From Streptomyces sp. CB02366 (GTDB lineage Bacteria > Actinomycetota > Actinomycetes > Streptomycetales > Streptomycetaceae): 64,000 bases of DNA. The translations under genes were made by a program, and so were the position numbers. Below the pieces are notes generated by a model. That model was given only the letters and a program-made list of their open reading frames with translations. It had not been told where the DNA came from and made no database searches. Below are positions 1 through 8,476 of this stretch, one piece after another; the first letter of the stretch is position 1; each line of letters opens with the position of its first letter. The DNA lies in assembly GCF_001905905.1 (NCBI RefSeq), contig NZ_LIVT01000014.1:1-64000 (forward strand). Direction: 5' to 3'.

Positions 1-17
1 GCTCGTGATCAATACAC

Positions 18-242
18 CTAGCTGCTGCCGGAAAAGCTCGGCCGCAGCTCCCGGACGAGAGCGAACAGCCGGTCCTCGTTGCCCGTCAGCCCCGCACTGC
101 GCAGGGCGTGGTCGGCCTCCCTCATCGGAGAGGTGAGGAGCGGCAGGTGGACCGGAGCGTCACCGGGGTCCGCGAGCGCCGCCCGGGTGGCCTCCAACAG
201 GCGGACGTACGCCTGGGCCGCCGCGCGTTCGACCTGGTCCAT
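18..242 (-). CDS. small conserved hypothetical protein, 74 aa
   Basis: This is a 74-residue soluble protein, mostly helical by composition and rich in Ala, Arg and Leu, with no signal peptide or membrane segment. The ATG is preceded by a GGAGGAG ribosome site about eight bases upstream on the minus strand, which supports this start. I do not recognise the family. It lies downstream of, and in the same direction as, the next hypothetical gene (309-803), with 66 bp between them, so the two may be co-transcribed. No function can be assigned. Confidence 0.6.
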   Translation of the reverse strand: MDQVERAAAQAYVRLLEATRAALADPGDAPVHLPLLTSPMREADHALRSAGLTGNEDRLFALVRELRPSFSGSS

Positions 243-308
243 CTCAGCATCTCCTCCTCCGAGCCGTCGGACCCCTCAAGCATCCCCCATGGGTCTGACA
301 ACGCGTCC

Positions 309-803
309 TCACGCCCGTCCGCGCCCTGCGGACGGCTCCCCCGGTGGTTCCACCTCCAGATAGCGCCGTCTGCGGGGCCCCCGGTACAGCAACACCGTCC
401 AGCCCAGTTCCCGCAAGGCCGCGGCGCAGCCGGCCAGGGCCTCCTCCTCGTCGTGAACGGCGCCGCTGCCCGGCGGCCCGGCCCACTCGACCCGTACCGC
501 ACCCGGCGTCTCCCCGAGGCTCACCCGATAGCCGGCGGTCACGCGCTGCCCCGAGGGGTCCACGGCCGAAGGCGCCGCTCCCGCGTGCTCCAAGGCCAAC
601 GCGACCGCCCTGACCGGACGGTTCCGTTCCCACGGGGCGGGCACGGCCAGAGGGTCGGCCTCCCCGGAGCCCGTGAGGCGACGGATCTGCAGCAGCCCCT
701 CGAAAGCGGTGCGCACCGAAGCGGCCCGTGCCGCCGCGGGTCCGACGGGCACGGGCCCGTCACCGGTCGCGGGCTCGAACCCGCTGTTCTCCTCGGCGCC
801 CAT
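309..803 (-). CDS. conserved hypothetical protein, 164 aa
   Basis: This 164-aa protein has no signal peptide or transmembrane segment. The ATG follows a G-rich ribosome site (GAGGGGGG). The C-terminal half alternates beta-like and helical stretches (YRVSLGE, VRVEWAGPPGSG, LRELGWTVLLYRG), suggesting a compact alpha/beta fold. I do not recognise a catalytic motif. It is transcribed towards the 74-aa gene and away from the pentapeptide-repeat gene at 923, so the 120 bp between 803 and 923 should carry both promoters. Function unknown. Confidence 0.6.
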   Translation of the reverse strand: MGAEENSGFEPATGDGPVPVGPAAARAASVRTAFEGLLQIRRLTGSGEADPLAVPAPWERNRPVRAVALALEHAGAAPSAVDPSGQRVTAGYRVSLGETPGAVRVEWAGPPGSGAVHDEEEALAGCAAALRELGWTVLLYRGPRRRRYLEVEPPGEPSAGRGRA

Positions 804-922
804 ACGCCCCCCTCGTCATCCGTTCGCGCCCAGTGTGCCCCCGGCCCCCGCGTAGACTTGCGCGGGCCCCACCCGGCCCCACACCGCCTTTTCCGCAGCA
901 GCGACGCGAGGACCCGCCACCC

Positions 923-1786
923 GTGCCCGACGACATACAGAACCCCCTGGCCGACACCGGACGGGAAGCTCTCCGCGGGGACTGCGCGAACTGCTTCGCT
1001 CTCTGCTGTGTCGCCCTCACACTGACGGCCTCGTCGGACTTCGCCATCGACAAGGCGGCCGGACGCCCCTGCACCCATCTGCGGGACGACTTCCGTTGCG
1101 GCATCCACACACGGTTGCGCCCGAAGGGCTTCCCCGGTTGCACGGTGTACGACTGCTTCGGCGCCGGCCAGAAAGTCTCCCAGGAGACCTACGGGGGCCG
1201 CGACTGGCGGTCGTCCCCCGACCTCGCCGCGCAGATGTTCCAGGTGTTCCCCGTCATGCGGCAGCTCCACGAACTGCTCTGGTACCTCACCGAAGCCCTC
1301 GCCCGGCCCGAAGCGCGGCCTCTGCGCGCCGAACTCCGCCGGGCCCTGGAAGCGACCGAGCGGCACACCGCGCGAGCCGCCGTCGACTTCGCCGACCTGG
1401 ACGTCGCAGGCCACCGGGACCAGGTCGCCGGGCTGCTCCAGCGCACCAGCGAACTCGTCCGGGCCGCCGCGCCGCGCCCCAAGAAGCGCCACCGCCCCGG
1501 CGCCGACCTCATCGGAGCCCGGTTGCGCGGGGCGGACCTGCGAGGAGCCGATCTCCGCGGGGCCTATCTGATCGCCGCCGATCTCACCGGCGCCGATCTC
1601 CGCCTGGCCGACCTCATCGGTGCGGACTTCCGCGACGCGGACCTCTCGGGCGCCGACCTGGCCGGAAGCCTCTTCCTCACCCAGACACAGGTGAACGCCG
1701 CGAAGGGCGACGCGAAGACCGTGCTCCCTCCGTCCCTGAGTCGCCCTGCGCACTGGACCGTGCACGGCGCGTCCGGCGGGTCGTGA
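923..1786 (+). CDS. pentapeptide-repeat protein with Cys-rich N-terminal domain
   Basis: This 287-aa protein has two parts. The first ~80 residues hold a dense set of cysteines (DCANCFALCC, then single Cys in PCTHL, FRCGIH, FPGCTVYDC), likely to bind a metal or cluster. After a helical middle region, residues about 190-245 form a run of A(D/N)L-type pentapeptides (RGADLRGADLRGAYL and following), which in known families folds as a right-handed quadrilateral beta helix. The GTG at 923 is chosen because upstream in-frame codons overlap the divergent gene's promoter and look non-coding. A DNA-gyrase-mimic role, as in MfpA or Qnr, is possible, but the repeat run is short and no gyrase link is visible. 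Function unproven. Confidence 0.8.
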   Translation: MPDDIQNPLADTGREALRGDCANCFALCCVALTLTASSDFAIDKAAGRPCTHLRDDFRCGIHTRLRPKGFPGCTVYDCFGAGQKVSQETYGGRDWRSSPDLAAQMFQVFPVMRQLHELLWYLTEALARPEARPLRAELRRALEATERHTARAAVDFADLDVAGHRDQVAGLLQRTSELVRAAAPRPKKRHRPGADLIGARLRGADLRGADLRGAYLIAADLTGADLRLADLIGADFRDADLSGADLAGSLFLTQTQVNAAKGDAKTVLPPSLSRPAHWTVHGASGGS

Positions 1787-1845
1787 CCCGGCCCGCCCTC
1801 CTCCGGCCCTGATCCGCCGGGCGCCTCGCCAGGACCGCCCGCACG

Positions 1846-2352
1846 TCAGCCCGCCTCCGCCTCCAGCGCCGCCTTGAGCCGCCCCAGCGTCGTGCGGATG
1901 TTGCCGTCCTGGAACCGTGCGAAGGTCTTTCCGCCCGTCGCCGCACGGTCGAAGGCGGCGGCGAGGAAGTCCGGCCAACGGCGACGGTCGTCGGTCCAGG
2001 TCTCGGTGACCCGCGTCGCGCCGTCCACCGCCTCGAAGCGGTACTCCCACGTGGCGATCGGCCCCGGAATCAGCGGGCGCCGCAGTCCTATCGCGTGCAC
2101 CCGGAAGGCGAAGCGCTCGCCCGGGTCGGCGGCCGTCACCGTGCAGCGCGTCGTCCAGCGCACGGCGCCCCGCCTGTTCCGCCCCTCGAAGACCATGCCG
2201 ACGTAGGCGTCGCGCCGATCACCCCGTACGGTCGCGCCCCGGTTCTCCGGGCTCCAGCGCCCCATCGCCGTGGGGTCGCTGAGCTGCTCGTAGACCCGTG
2301 CCGGCGTGGCGTCGATGACGATGCTGCCGGCTACGGACATGGTGCGGGGCAT
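1846..2352 (-). CDS. SRPBCC (START/polyketide cyclase-like) family protein
   Basis: This 168-aa protein matches the pattern of SRPBCC ligand-binding domains: an N-terminal SIVIDATPARVYEQLSDP segment, then GRWSPE, and the late TRVTETW strand followed by an amphipathic helix ending the protein. Members bind hydrophobic ligands or act as cyclases and dehydratases; many are of unknown role. The ATG at 2352 is preceded by GAGGAG with seven bases of spacing. An in-frame ATG 12 bases later (MSVAG) is an alternative. It stands alone and ends 59 bp past the convergent pentapeptide gene. Confidence 0.8.
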   Translation of the reverse strand: MPRTMSVAGSIVIDATPARVYEQLSDPTAMGRWSPENRGATVRGDRRDAYVGMVFEGRNRRGAVRWTTRCTVTAADPGERFAFRVHAIGLRRPLIPGPIATWEYRFEAVDGATRVTETWTDDRRRWPDFLAAAFDRAATGGKTFARFQDGNIRTTLGRLKAALEAEAG

Positions 2353-2571
2353 GAGGCGGCTCCTCTTCCACGGCCGTCGACGGACCACTTCCCGACGCCG
2401 TACGGACCGTGGGACGGCGACCCGGAGCCCATACCTTACTCAGGAGTAGGTCCGGCTGTTCCCGCGCTGTGAGCATGCTGCCGGGCAGGGCGGCCGGCGG
2501 ACCGGTCGGGCGCCCCCTCTTCCGCCCGACCGGAGCCTTCGCCCGGTCCCTCTGCCGTGTGCCGTCCGGGG

Positions 2572-3228
2572 TCAGGCGCGCCACTCCGCCGTGCGCTCCG
2601 GCGACGCCTCGGCCAGTGCCTTCACGATGGCGTCGACGTCGCCCCGGTCGCCGTACACCGGTGTACCGGGCTGCTGGCGCCATGAATCGCCCAGGCCGCC
2701 GCTGTCGACGGTGTCGAAGCCCAACTCGTCGATGAGGTCGCGCACGGTTCGCTTGGCTGCGGGGTCGTCGCCCGCCACCGGGAGCGCCTGTCGGCCCGGA
2801 GTGCCCTGCGGGCGGCCTCGGTCCAGGATGTCCTGGGCGTATGTGCCGTTGAACGCCTTGATCACGGGGTGGCCGATCTGCCGCTCCGTCCACCGGCTCT
2901 CGGGCAGACCGTCCTCGATGTCGGCGATGCGCCCGTCACGCTGCGGGTAGTAGTTGCCCGTGTCGATGACCGCGACGCCCTCCGCGGCGCCGTCGAGGAA
3001 CCCGTCGGGCAGGTCCGGTACGGCCTTGAGCGGCACGGTGACCACGACCACCCGGGCGCCCTTCGCGGCGTCGGCCGCGGCCACGGGCGTCGCCCCCGTC
3101 TCCTCGGCGAGGGCGGTGAGCGTGTGGGGGCCGCGGGAGTTGGCGACCGCGACCTCGTGTCCGAGCGCGGTCAGCCGCCGTGTCAGGTTGCCGCCGATGT
3201 TGCCCGCGCCGATGATGCCGATCTTCAT
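2572..3228 (-). CDS. NADPH-dependent F420 reductase-like protein
   Basis: The protein (218 aa) opens with MKIGIIGAGNIGGNL, a Rossmann GxGxxG nucleotide-binding motif. The segment VANSRGPHTL after the second strand resembles the NADP-phosphate-binding loop of F420H2:NADP oxidoreductases. VIDTGNYYPQRDG and VIKAFNGTYAQDIL are also typical of this family, which also includes NAD(P)-binding proteins of unknown substrate. The length fits (about 210-230 aa). It is a single gene with its start 320 bp from ctaD, which is divergent. An F420 role is inference, since no other F420 gene is nearby. Confidence 0.82.
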   Translation of the reverse strand: MKIGIIGAGNIGGNLTRRLTALGHEVAVANSRGPHTLTALAEETGATPVAAADAAKGARVVVVTVPLKAVPDLPDGFLDGAAEGVAVIDTGNYYPQRDGRIADIEDGLPESRWTERQIGHPVIKAFNGTYAQDILDRGRPQGTPGRQALPVAGDDPAAKRTVRDLIDELGFDTVDSGGLGDSWRQQPGTPVYGDRGDVDAIVKALAEASPERTAEWRA

Positions 3229-3548
3229 GGGTCCGGCCTTTCGAAGCTCGTGGGGTGGGGAAGGGAACAGGGGAGATGCGGTTCTGCCCCTGCGCCAACT
3301 CCGCTGCGTCCGGGGCTATTCCGTTCTCCCTGAAGGAATACTCGAACGGCTCCGGGACGTTGACGTGAGTTTTCCGCTGCCGCGCCGACGGATGTACAGG
3401 GGAGGGCGGATCCGTTCGCCTGTAGGCCGTTCGGGTGTCCTTGGCGGCCGCGTCCGCCGAACGGGGAAGGATGTCCCACCGCACCTGTCGCCGTAGGTCC
3501 ATTCTGGTCGCCGAGTCCACACGGGCCGTCGAACGAAGGAGCGCCGTA

Positions 3549-5279
3549 GTGACGACGAGGGGCATCTCGCAACCGGTGGAGAGCGATACCGCCGAAGAGG
3601 ACGAACTGCCGGTACGCAGCGGGGAACCCGGCAACGTGATCGTCAAGTGGATGACCACGACGGACCACAAGACGATCGGCACGCTCTACCTCGTCACCTC
3701 CTTCGGGTTCTTCTGCGTGGGAGGGCTCCTGGCGTTGGCGATGCGCGCCGAACTGGCCCGGCCGGGAATCCAGCTGCTGTCGAACGAGCAGTTCAACCAG
3801 GCGTTCACGATGCACGGCACGGTCATGCTGCTGATGTTCGCGACGCCGCTGTTCGCCGGATTCGCGAACTGGATCATGCCGCTGCAGATCGGCGCGCCCG
3901 ACGTGGCGTTCCCGCGGCTGAACATGTTCGCGTACTGGCTGTACCTCTTCGGTTCACTCATCGCGGTGGCCGGCTTCCTCACCCCGCAGGGCGCCGCCGA
4001 CTTCGGCTGGTTCGCCTACGCACCGCTCAACGACGCGGTCCGTACGCCGGGCGTCGGCGCCGACATGTGGATCATGGGTCTGGCCTTCTCCGGCTTCGGC
4101 ACGATCCTCGGCTCGGTCAACTTCATCACCACGATCATCTGCATGCGCGCCCCCGGCATGACGATGTTCCGCATGCCGATCTTCACCTGGAACGTCCTGC
4201 TGACCGGTGTCCTGGTCCTGCTGGCCTTCCCGGTCCTCGCCGCGGCCCTGCTGGCGCTGGAGGCCGACCGCAAATTCGGCGCGCACATCTTCGACGCGGC
4301 CAACGGCGGCCCCCTGCTGTGGCAGCACCTCTTCTGGTTCTTCGGGCATCCCGAGGTCTACATCATCGCCCTGCCGTTCTTCGGAATCGTCACCGAGATC
4401 TTCCCGGTATTCAGCCGTAAACCGGTCTTCGGCTACATCGGCCTGGTCGCGGCCACCATCGCCATCGCCGGTCTGTCCGCGACGGTGTGGGCCCACCACA
4501 TGTTCGTCACGGGCGGCGTGCTGTTGCCGTTCTTCTCGTTCATGACCTTCCTCATCGCGGTACCGACCGGTGTGAAGTTCTTCAACTGGATCGGCACGAT
4601 GTGGAAAGGGTCGATCTCGCTGGAGACCCCGATGCTGTGGGCCGTCGGATTCCTGGTCACCTTCCTGTTCGGCGGTCTGACCGGGATCATCCTCGCCTCC
4701 CCGCCCCTGGACTTCCACGTCTCCGACTCGTACTTCGTGGTCGCGCACTTCCACTACGTCGTGTTCGGCACCGTGGTCTTCGCGATGTTCGCCGGCTTCC
4801 ACTTCTGGTGGCCGAAGTTCACCGGCAAGATGCTGGACGAGCGGCTCGGGAAAATGACGTTCTGGACGCTCTTCTTCGGTTTTCACGGCACGTTCCTGGT
4901 GCAGCACTGGCTCGGCGCCGAGGGCATGCCGCGTCGTTATGCGGACTACCTCGACGCGGACGGCTTCACCGCGCTGAACACGATCTCGACGATCTCCTCG
5001 TTCCTGCTCGGCCTGTCGATGCTGCCGTTCTTCTACAACGTCTGGAAGACCGCGAAGTACGGCAAGAAGATCGAGGTCGACGACCCGTGGGGCTACGGCC
5101 GTTCGCTGGAGTGGGCGACCTCCTGCCCGCCGCCGCGGCACAACTTCCTCACCCTGCCGCGGATCCGCTCCGAATCCCCGGCGTTCGACCTGCACCACCC
5201 CGCGGTCCGCGCCCTGGCCGACGCCACCAACCGTCCCGACAAGTCCGCGGTCGTCGCTCCGGGGGACCAGCACACGTGA
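3549..5279 (+). CDS. ctaD: cytochrome c oxidase subunit I (heme-copper oxidase)
   Basis: This is a 576-aa aa3-type terminal oxidase subunit I, which reduces O2 to water at a heme a3-CuB centre in the membrane. Diagnostic motifs are present: WFFGHPEVYIIALPFFG (the CuB His and cross-linked Tyr), VWAHHMFVTG (the CuB His pair), and FHYVVFG near the heme ligands, with about twelve hydrophobic segments. GTG at 3549 is chosen because AAGGAG lies seven bases upstream and the length then matches actinobacterial CtaD. Unlike the main copy in actinobacteria, it is not flanked by ctaC, ctaE or qcr genes, so it is probably a second paralogue. The downstream gene at 5327 may be its partner. Confidence 0.95.
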   Translation: MTTRGISQPVESDTAEEDELPVRSGEPGNVIVKWMTTTDHKTIGTLYLVTSFGFFCVGGLLALAMRAELARPGIQLLSNEQFNQAFTMHGTVMLLMFATPLFAGFANWIMPLQIGAPDVAFPRLNMFAYWLYLFGSLIAVAGFLTPQGAADFGWFAYAPLNDAVRTPGVGADMWIMGLAFSGFGTILGSVNFITTIICMRAPGMTMFRMPIFTWNVLLTGVLVLLAFPVLAAALLALEADRKFGAHIFDAANGGPLLWQHLFWFFGHPEVYIIALPFFGIVTEIFPVFSRKPVFGYIGLVAATIAIAGLSATVWAHHMFVTGGVLLPFFSFMTFLIAVPTGVKFFNWIGTMWKGSISLETPMLWAVGFLVTFLFGGLTGIILASPPLDFHVSDSYFVVAHFHYVVFGTVVFAMFAGFHFWWPKFTGKMLDERLGKMTFWTLFFGFHGTFLVQHWLGAEGMPRRYADYLDADGFTALNTISTISSFLLGLSMLPFFYNVWKTAKYGKKIEVDDPWGYGRSLEWATSCPPPRHNFLTLPRIRSESPAFDLHHPAVRALADATNRPDKSAVVAPGDQHT

Positions 5280-5326
5280 GATCGATCCCGTACCGAGGAG
5301 GCGGCGGAGAGGGAGAGGGAGGACGT

Positions 5327-5668
5327 GTGAAACCGGACAAGGAGAGCGCGCGCGGCCTGGTCCAACTGGAGGGCTTCCTGCTGTGGAGCGCCGAGGTCGA
5401 GCAGGCCCGTCGCCAGGCACGCCGGTTCACCGAACAACTGCCCTGGCTGACCACCGCGCAGTGCGAGGACGTAGAACGGGTGTTCATCACCGAACGCGTC
5501 GCCGCTGCCCGGGAGTCACTCACCCGCGTCCGTGACCGCGCGGACGAACTGCGCGCGGAGTACGCCGGCCGTTACGCCCGGCTCCGGGCCCGCTGCGTCG
5601 CCGTCTCCGCCGGCGCGGTGGGCGCGGCGGCCTGCCTCGGCGCGGCACTGGCACCGGTCCTGCGCTGA
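5327..5668 (+). CDS. small protein linked to ctaD, C-terminal hydrophobic segment
   Basis: This 113-aa protein starts with GTG after a purine-rich GGGAGAGGGAGG ribosome site, 47 bp after ctaD ends, so it is probably in the same transcript. Residues about 15-85 are charged and helical (coiled-coil-like QARRQARRF, RVRDRADELRAEYAGRYARL). The last ~20 residues are hydrophobic (VSAGAVGAAACLGAALAPVL), a likely C-terminal membrane anchor. I do not recognise the family. The position suggests an accessory or assembly role for this oxidase copy, which is inference only. Confidence 0.7.
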   Translation: MKPDKESARGLVQLEGFLLWSAEVEQARRQARRFTEQLPWLTTAQCEDVERVFITERVAAARESLTRVRDRADELRAEYAGRYARLRARCVAVSAGAVGAAACLGAALAPVLR

Positions 5669-5819
5669 TCCGGGGGCGGCTCTCAGGACCCGGCCCGGCC
5701 TCGGGCGGGGCCCGGTTCCGGAGGGGGCGGAGGGACCGGGCGGACTCCGGGGGGCCCGGCGCGGCCGATCGTCGGCCGTGCCGGGGAGCCCCGGGCCCGG
5801 TGAAGCGGAGACGGAGCGG

Positions 5820-6197
5820 TCAGTGCCGCACGAGGCAGAAGGGGTGCCCGGCGGGGTCGGCGTAGACGCGCCAACCGCGGCTCTCCTCCCCGGCGTCGAG
5901 CAGGGAGGCCCCGGCCGCCAGGACCTCGTCGTGCGCCCGTTCCTGATCGGTGACGCCGAAGTCCAGGTGGAACTGTTGCGGCGGATCCTGGGCGGGCCAG
6001 TGCGGCGGCCGGTGGTCCGCCACCCGCTGGAACGCGAGGACGAGCCCGCCCGGCGTGTGCAGGGTGGACCAGTCCGCGTCGCACGCCCACCGCCGGTCGG
6101 GACGGTCGACCTCCCCGCCGAGCAACGAGGAGTAGAAGCGGGCCAGTTCCTTCGGGTCGCGACAGTCCAGGACCACGCACTCCAGTTCAGCGATCAC
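5820..6197 (-). CDS. VOC (glyoxalase/bleomycin-resistance) superfamily protein
   Basis: This 125-aa protein has the paired beta-alpha-beta-beta-beta layout of VOC domains. It begins IAELECVVLDCRDPKELARFYSSLLGGE, has a central FHLDFGVTD strand, and ends YADPAGHPFCLVRH, the usual metal-side DPxGxxF(C)L terminus. Family members include glyoxalases, dioxygenases and antibiotic-binding proteins; this short form is generally of unknown substrate. It is a single gene whose 5' end lies 13 bp from the MITE-like element at 6211, so that insertion sits in its promoter region. Confidence 0.85.
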   Translation of the reverse strand: MIAELECVVLDCRDPKELARFYSSLLGGEVDRPDRRWACDADWSTLHTPGGLVLAFQRVADHRPPHWPAQDPPQQFHLDFGVTDQERAHDEVLAAGASLLDAGEESRGWRVYADPAGHPFCLVRH

Positions 6198-6210
6198 GAC
6201 CGCATCTTAA

Positions 6211-6368
6211 GGACTGTCCCGCAATTCCCGGAGGGCGCACGGCGAGGGCTACGGCACCTCGCGCGTCGTCGGGAACCTCCCCACCCCCAGTATGCGGATG
6301 CCCCTCCGCCTTGCGGTGCACGGCATCCGACCCCGCGCGCTGATCCACCGGGAATTGCGGGAGAGCCC
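6211..6368. mobile_element. MITE-like element with 21-bp imperfect terminal inverted repeats
   Basis: The left end 6211-6231 (GGACTGTCCCGCAATTCCCG plus G) and the right end 6348-6368 are inverted copies matching at 19 of 21 positions. The 158-bp element holds no coding sequence. GTCCCGCAATTCC-type ends resemble those of IS5-like insertion sequences common in Streptomyces, so a non-autonomous derivative is likely. No convincing target duplication is visible (flanks TTAA and ATAG). The rest of the 375-bp gap (6198-6572) shows nothing else. Confidence 0.55.
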
Positions 6369-6572
6369 ATAGGGCCTGTCGTCGCACTGCCGCCTGCCGG
6401 GCGGACTCGGTCCTGTTCTCCCGAAGCCACGGTCAAGGGAAGAGTGGCTCTCTGCGATCGGAGCGGCGCCCGGCCGGGGGAGCGGGGCGGGGCCTGGGAC
6501 TTCGTCGGCCTGGGGGGCGAGGGCGGCGGGGGCTGATCGACGGCTCGGGGGTGCGTCTCGCACCGGGCGTGT

Positions 6573-8189
6573 TCAGCGCGCGCCGAACACCTGGGTCCAC
6601 ACGGGACCGCCCCCGGAGTCCTGTTTCCCCACGCCGATCTCCTTGAACGAGCAGTTCAGGATGTTGGCCCGGTGCCCCGGGCTGTCCATCCACGCCCGCA
6701 TCACATCGGCCGGGGTGCGCTGGCCCTTGGCGATGTTCTCGCCGTAGGTGGACCACCGGTAACCGGCGGCCGTGATCCGGTCGCCCGGCTCCCTGCCGTC
6801 CTGCGAGGTGTGCGAGAAGTAGTCCCGGGCCGCCATGTCGGCGGAGTGCCGCTGCGCCGCCGTGTTGAGCAGACCGTTGACGGAGACCGGACCGCAGCCC
6901 TCCTTGGCGCGCTCCGCGTTGACCGACTCGGCGACCTGCTCGGCCGTACCGGTCGGGGCAGGCGGGGCGGGCGGCGCCGGCCTGGGCTCGGGCGGCTTCG
7001 GGGCAGGGACGGCGGAGCGGGGGGCGGGCGGTGGCGGAGTGCTCTTCCTCGGCTTCGCCCTGGGCGTACGCGAAGGGCTGGGCGACGCCGACGTGCTGGG
7101 GGACGCGGACGCGGAGACCGAGGGGGACGGGGCCGACGGAGGGGAAGCGGAAGCCGACGGCTCGGAAGAAGGAGGAGCCGGCGCGTCCGCCGTGACGGTC
7201 GTCGCGTCCCGCTCGTCGCCGTCGGTGTAGAGGTGCACCGCCGCGCCGCCCGTGCCCAGCGCCGCGACCGCCACCACAGCGGCCACGGCCGAGTTGCGGC
7301 GGCGTCGCCGCGCCTGCACCCGCCTGCGCTCGGCCCGTCCGGCCCCGGCACCGTCCCCGCCCGGCGCGGGCGCCCGGAGGTGCGCCGCGGTGGCCAGCAG
7401 TTCGGGCGCGGCCCCCGCCCCGGCCACGGCGGCCATCGGGACCAGCGCGAGCCCCACGAGCAGCCCTTCGGCGGGCACCAGCCCCGAGCGGAGTCCCGAG
7501 CACACCGTGCACTCGCCGGCGTGGCGGGCCAGCCGTTTGCGCCACAGGGCGGAGGGGCGCCCGTCCCAGTCGGCGGCGATGTCGTCCAGCAGCACACAGG
7601 AGGGATCGGCGGACAGCGCACTCACCACGACCCGCGCCGCCTCCAACTGCGCCTTCATGCGCTGAACCCGTACGGCGGTGTGCTGGGGGGTGAGCTGGAG
7701 CGCGGCGGCGACCTCGGCCCGGGACAGATGCCCGGCGGTCTCCAGCCACCACAGGGACAACAGGGCGCGGTCGTCCTCGTCCAGCCAGCGTGTCGCCTCC
7801 GCCGTCTGCCTCCGTTGGCCGGTCAGGCCGAGCTCCAGAATCGTCGCCTCGACGAAGTCCGCGCGGGGGTCGGGCAGGTCGTACGCAGCGTCCAGCCGGT
7901 CCGCGGCTATCGCCCCCGACTGCTTCTCGCGCCAGTGCGTACGTATCTCGTTCATGGCTATCGCCACCAGCCAGGAACGGAAACTCTCCGGGGCCCGCAG
8001 GTCGGGCAGGCCCCGAAGCATGCGCAGCACCGTCTCCTGCACCACGTCGTCGACGTCCGCGTGACCGTTCAGCGCGCGTCCGACGACGTTGTAGAGCAGT
8101 GGCAGGTACGCCGAGACGAGCTGGTCCTTGGCCCGCTGGTCGCCGCTTCGTGCCGCCGCGATCAAGACCGTCGGGTGATCCTTGCCCAT
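6573..8189 (-). CDS. ECF sigma factor fused to zinc-binding anti-sigma-like motif, membrane segment and CAP domain
   Basis: One 538-aa protein. Residues 1-190 are an ECF sigma factor: region 2 includes DVDDVVQETVLRML and SFRSWLVAIAMNEIRTHWR, and region 4 includes LSRAEVAAALQLTPQHTAVRVQRM. Residues 223-230 read HAGECTVC, the HxxxCxxC signature of ZAS anti-sigma domains. An Arg-rich stretch and a membrane segment follow (about 299-320), then a ~90-residue Ser/Pro/Ala linker. Residues about 420-538 are a CAP/SCP (PR-1-like) domain with HSADMAARDYFSH, YGENIA and HRANIL. Topology puts sigma inside and CAP outside, so this appears to be a self-inhibited, membrane-tethered sigma factor. ATG 8189 is chosen because the sigma domain begins there. 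Related long ECFs with C-terminal extensions are known in actinobacteria; the CAP output is unusual. Confidence 0.88.
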   Translation of the reverse strand: MGKDHPTVLIAAARSGDQRAKDQLVSAYLPLLYNVVGRALNGHADVDDVVQETVLRMLRGLPDLRAPESFRSWLVAIAMNEIRTHWREKQSGAIAADRLDAAYDLPDPRADFVEATILELGLTGQRRQTAEATRWLDEDDRALLSLWWLETAGHLSRAEVAAALQLTPQHTAVRVQRMKAQLEAARVVVSALSADPSCVLLDDIAADWDGRPSALWRKRLARHAGECTVCSGLRSGLVPAEGLLVGLALVPMAAVAGAGAAPELLATAAHLRAPAPGGDGAGAGRAERRRVQARRRRRNSAVAAVVAVAALGTGGAAVHLYTDGDERDATTVTADAPAPPSSEPSASASPPSAPSPSVSASASPSTSASPSPSRTPRAKPRKSTPPPPAPRSAVPAPKPPEPRPAPPAPPAPTGTAEQVAESVNAERAKEGCGPVSVNGLLNTAAQRHSADMAARDYFSHTSQDGREPGDRITAAGYRWSTYGENIAKGQRTPADVMRAWMDSPGHRANILNCSFKEIGVGKQDSGGGPVWTQVFGAR

Positions 8190-8225
8190 GCTGTGCTCAC
8201 TCTTCCGGGGTCCGGTGCTGTCACT

Positions 8226-8239
8226 TCCCACACGTGGGA
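8226..8239. promoter_or_regulatory. perfect inverted repeat upstream of the sigma-CAP gene
   Basis: Arms TCCCAC and GTGGGA flank a 2-bp centre, 37 bp before the sigma-CAP start codon. It lies in the 287-bp gap 8190-8476, which otherwise shows only GC-rich sequence. It could be an operator for this gene; no matching copy was noticed elsewhere in the window. Confidence 0.3.
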
Positions 8240-8476
8240 GACGGCGGGCGAGCGGGACGATAACAAGAATCCCGCCGGCAACCCCGGAAACCTTTACCCC
8301 CGGCCCCCGATCCCCGGCCTCTCCGCCACGGGCCCTCGCGAAGGCGCTCCGCGAAACCGGGCGGACGCGCTCCGCGCGCCGGCCCGGGCCACGGCCCACC
8401 TCCACCGTGGCCCGGACCGGCGCGCGGGACGGGCGGACGTCCGGGCGACGGCCGCCCGGGCCCCGCGGGGGACGAC

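Noticed and set aside
539..2050. Long minus-strand frame spanning the pentapeptide-repeat gene
   Set aside because: It is antisense to the clear pentapeptide repeats and has only low-complexity sequence.
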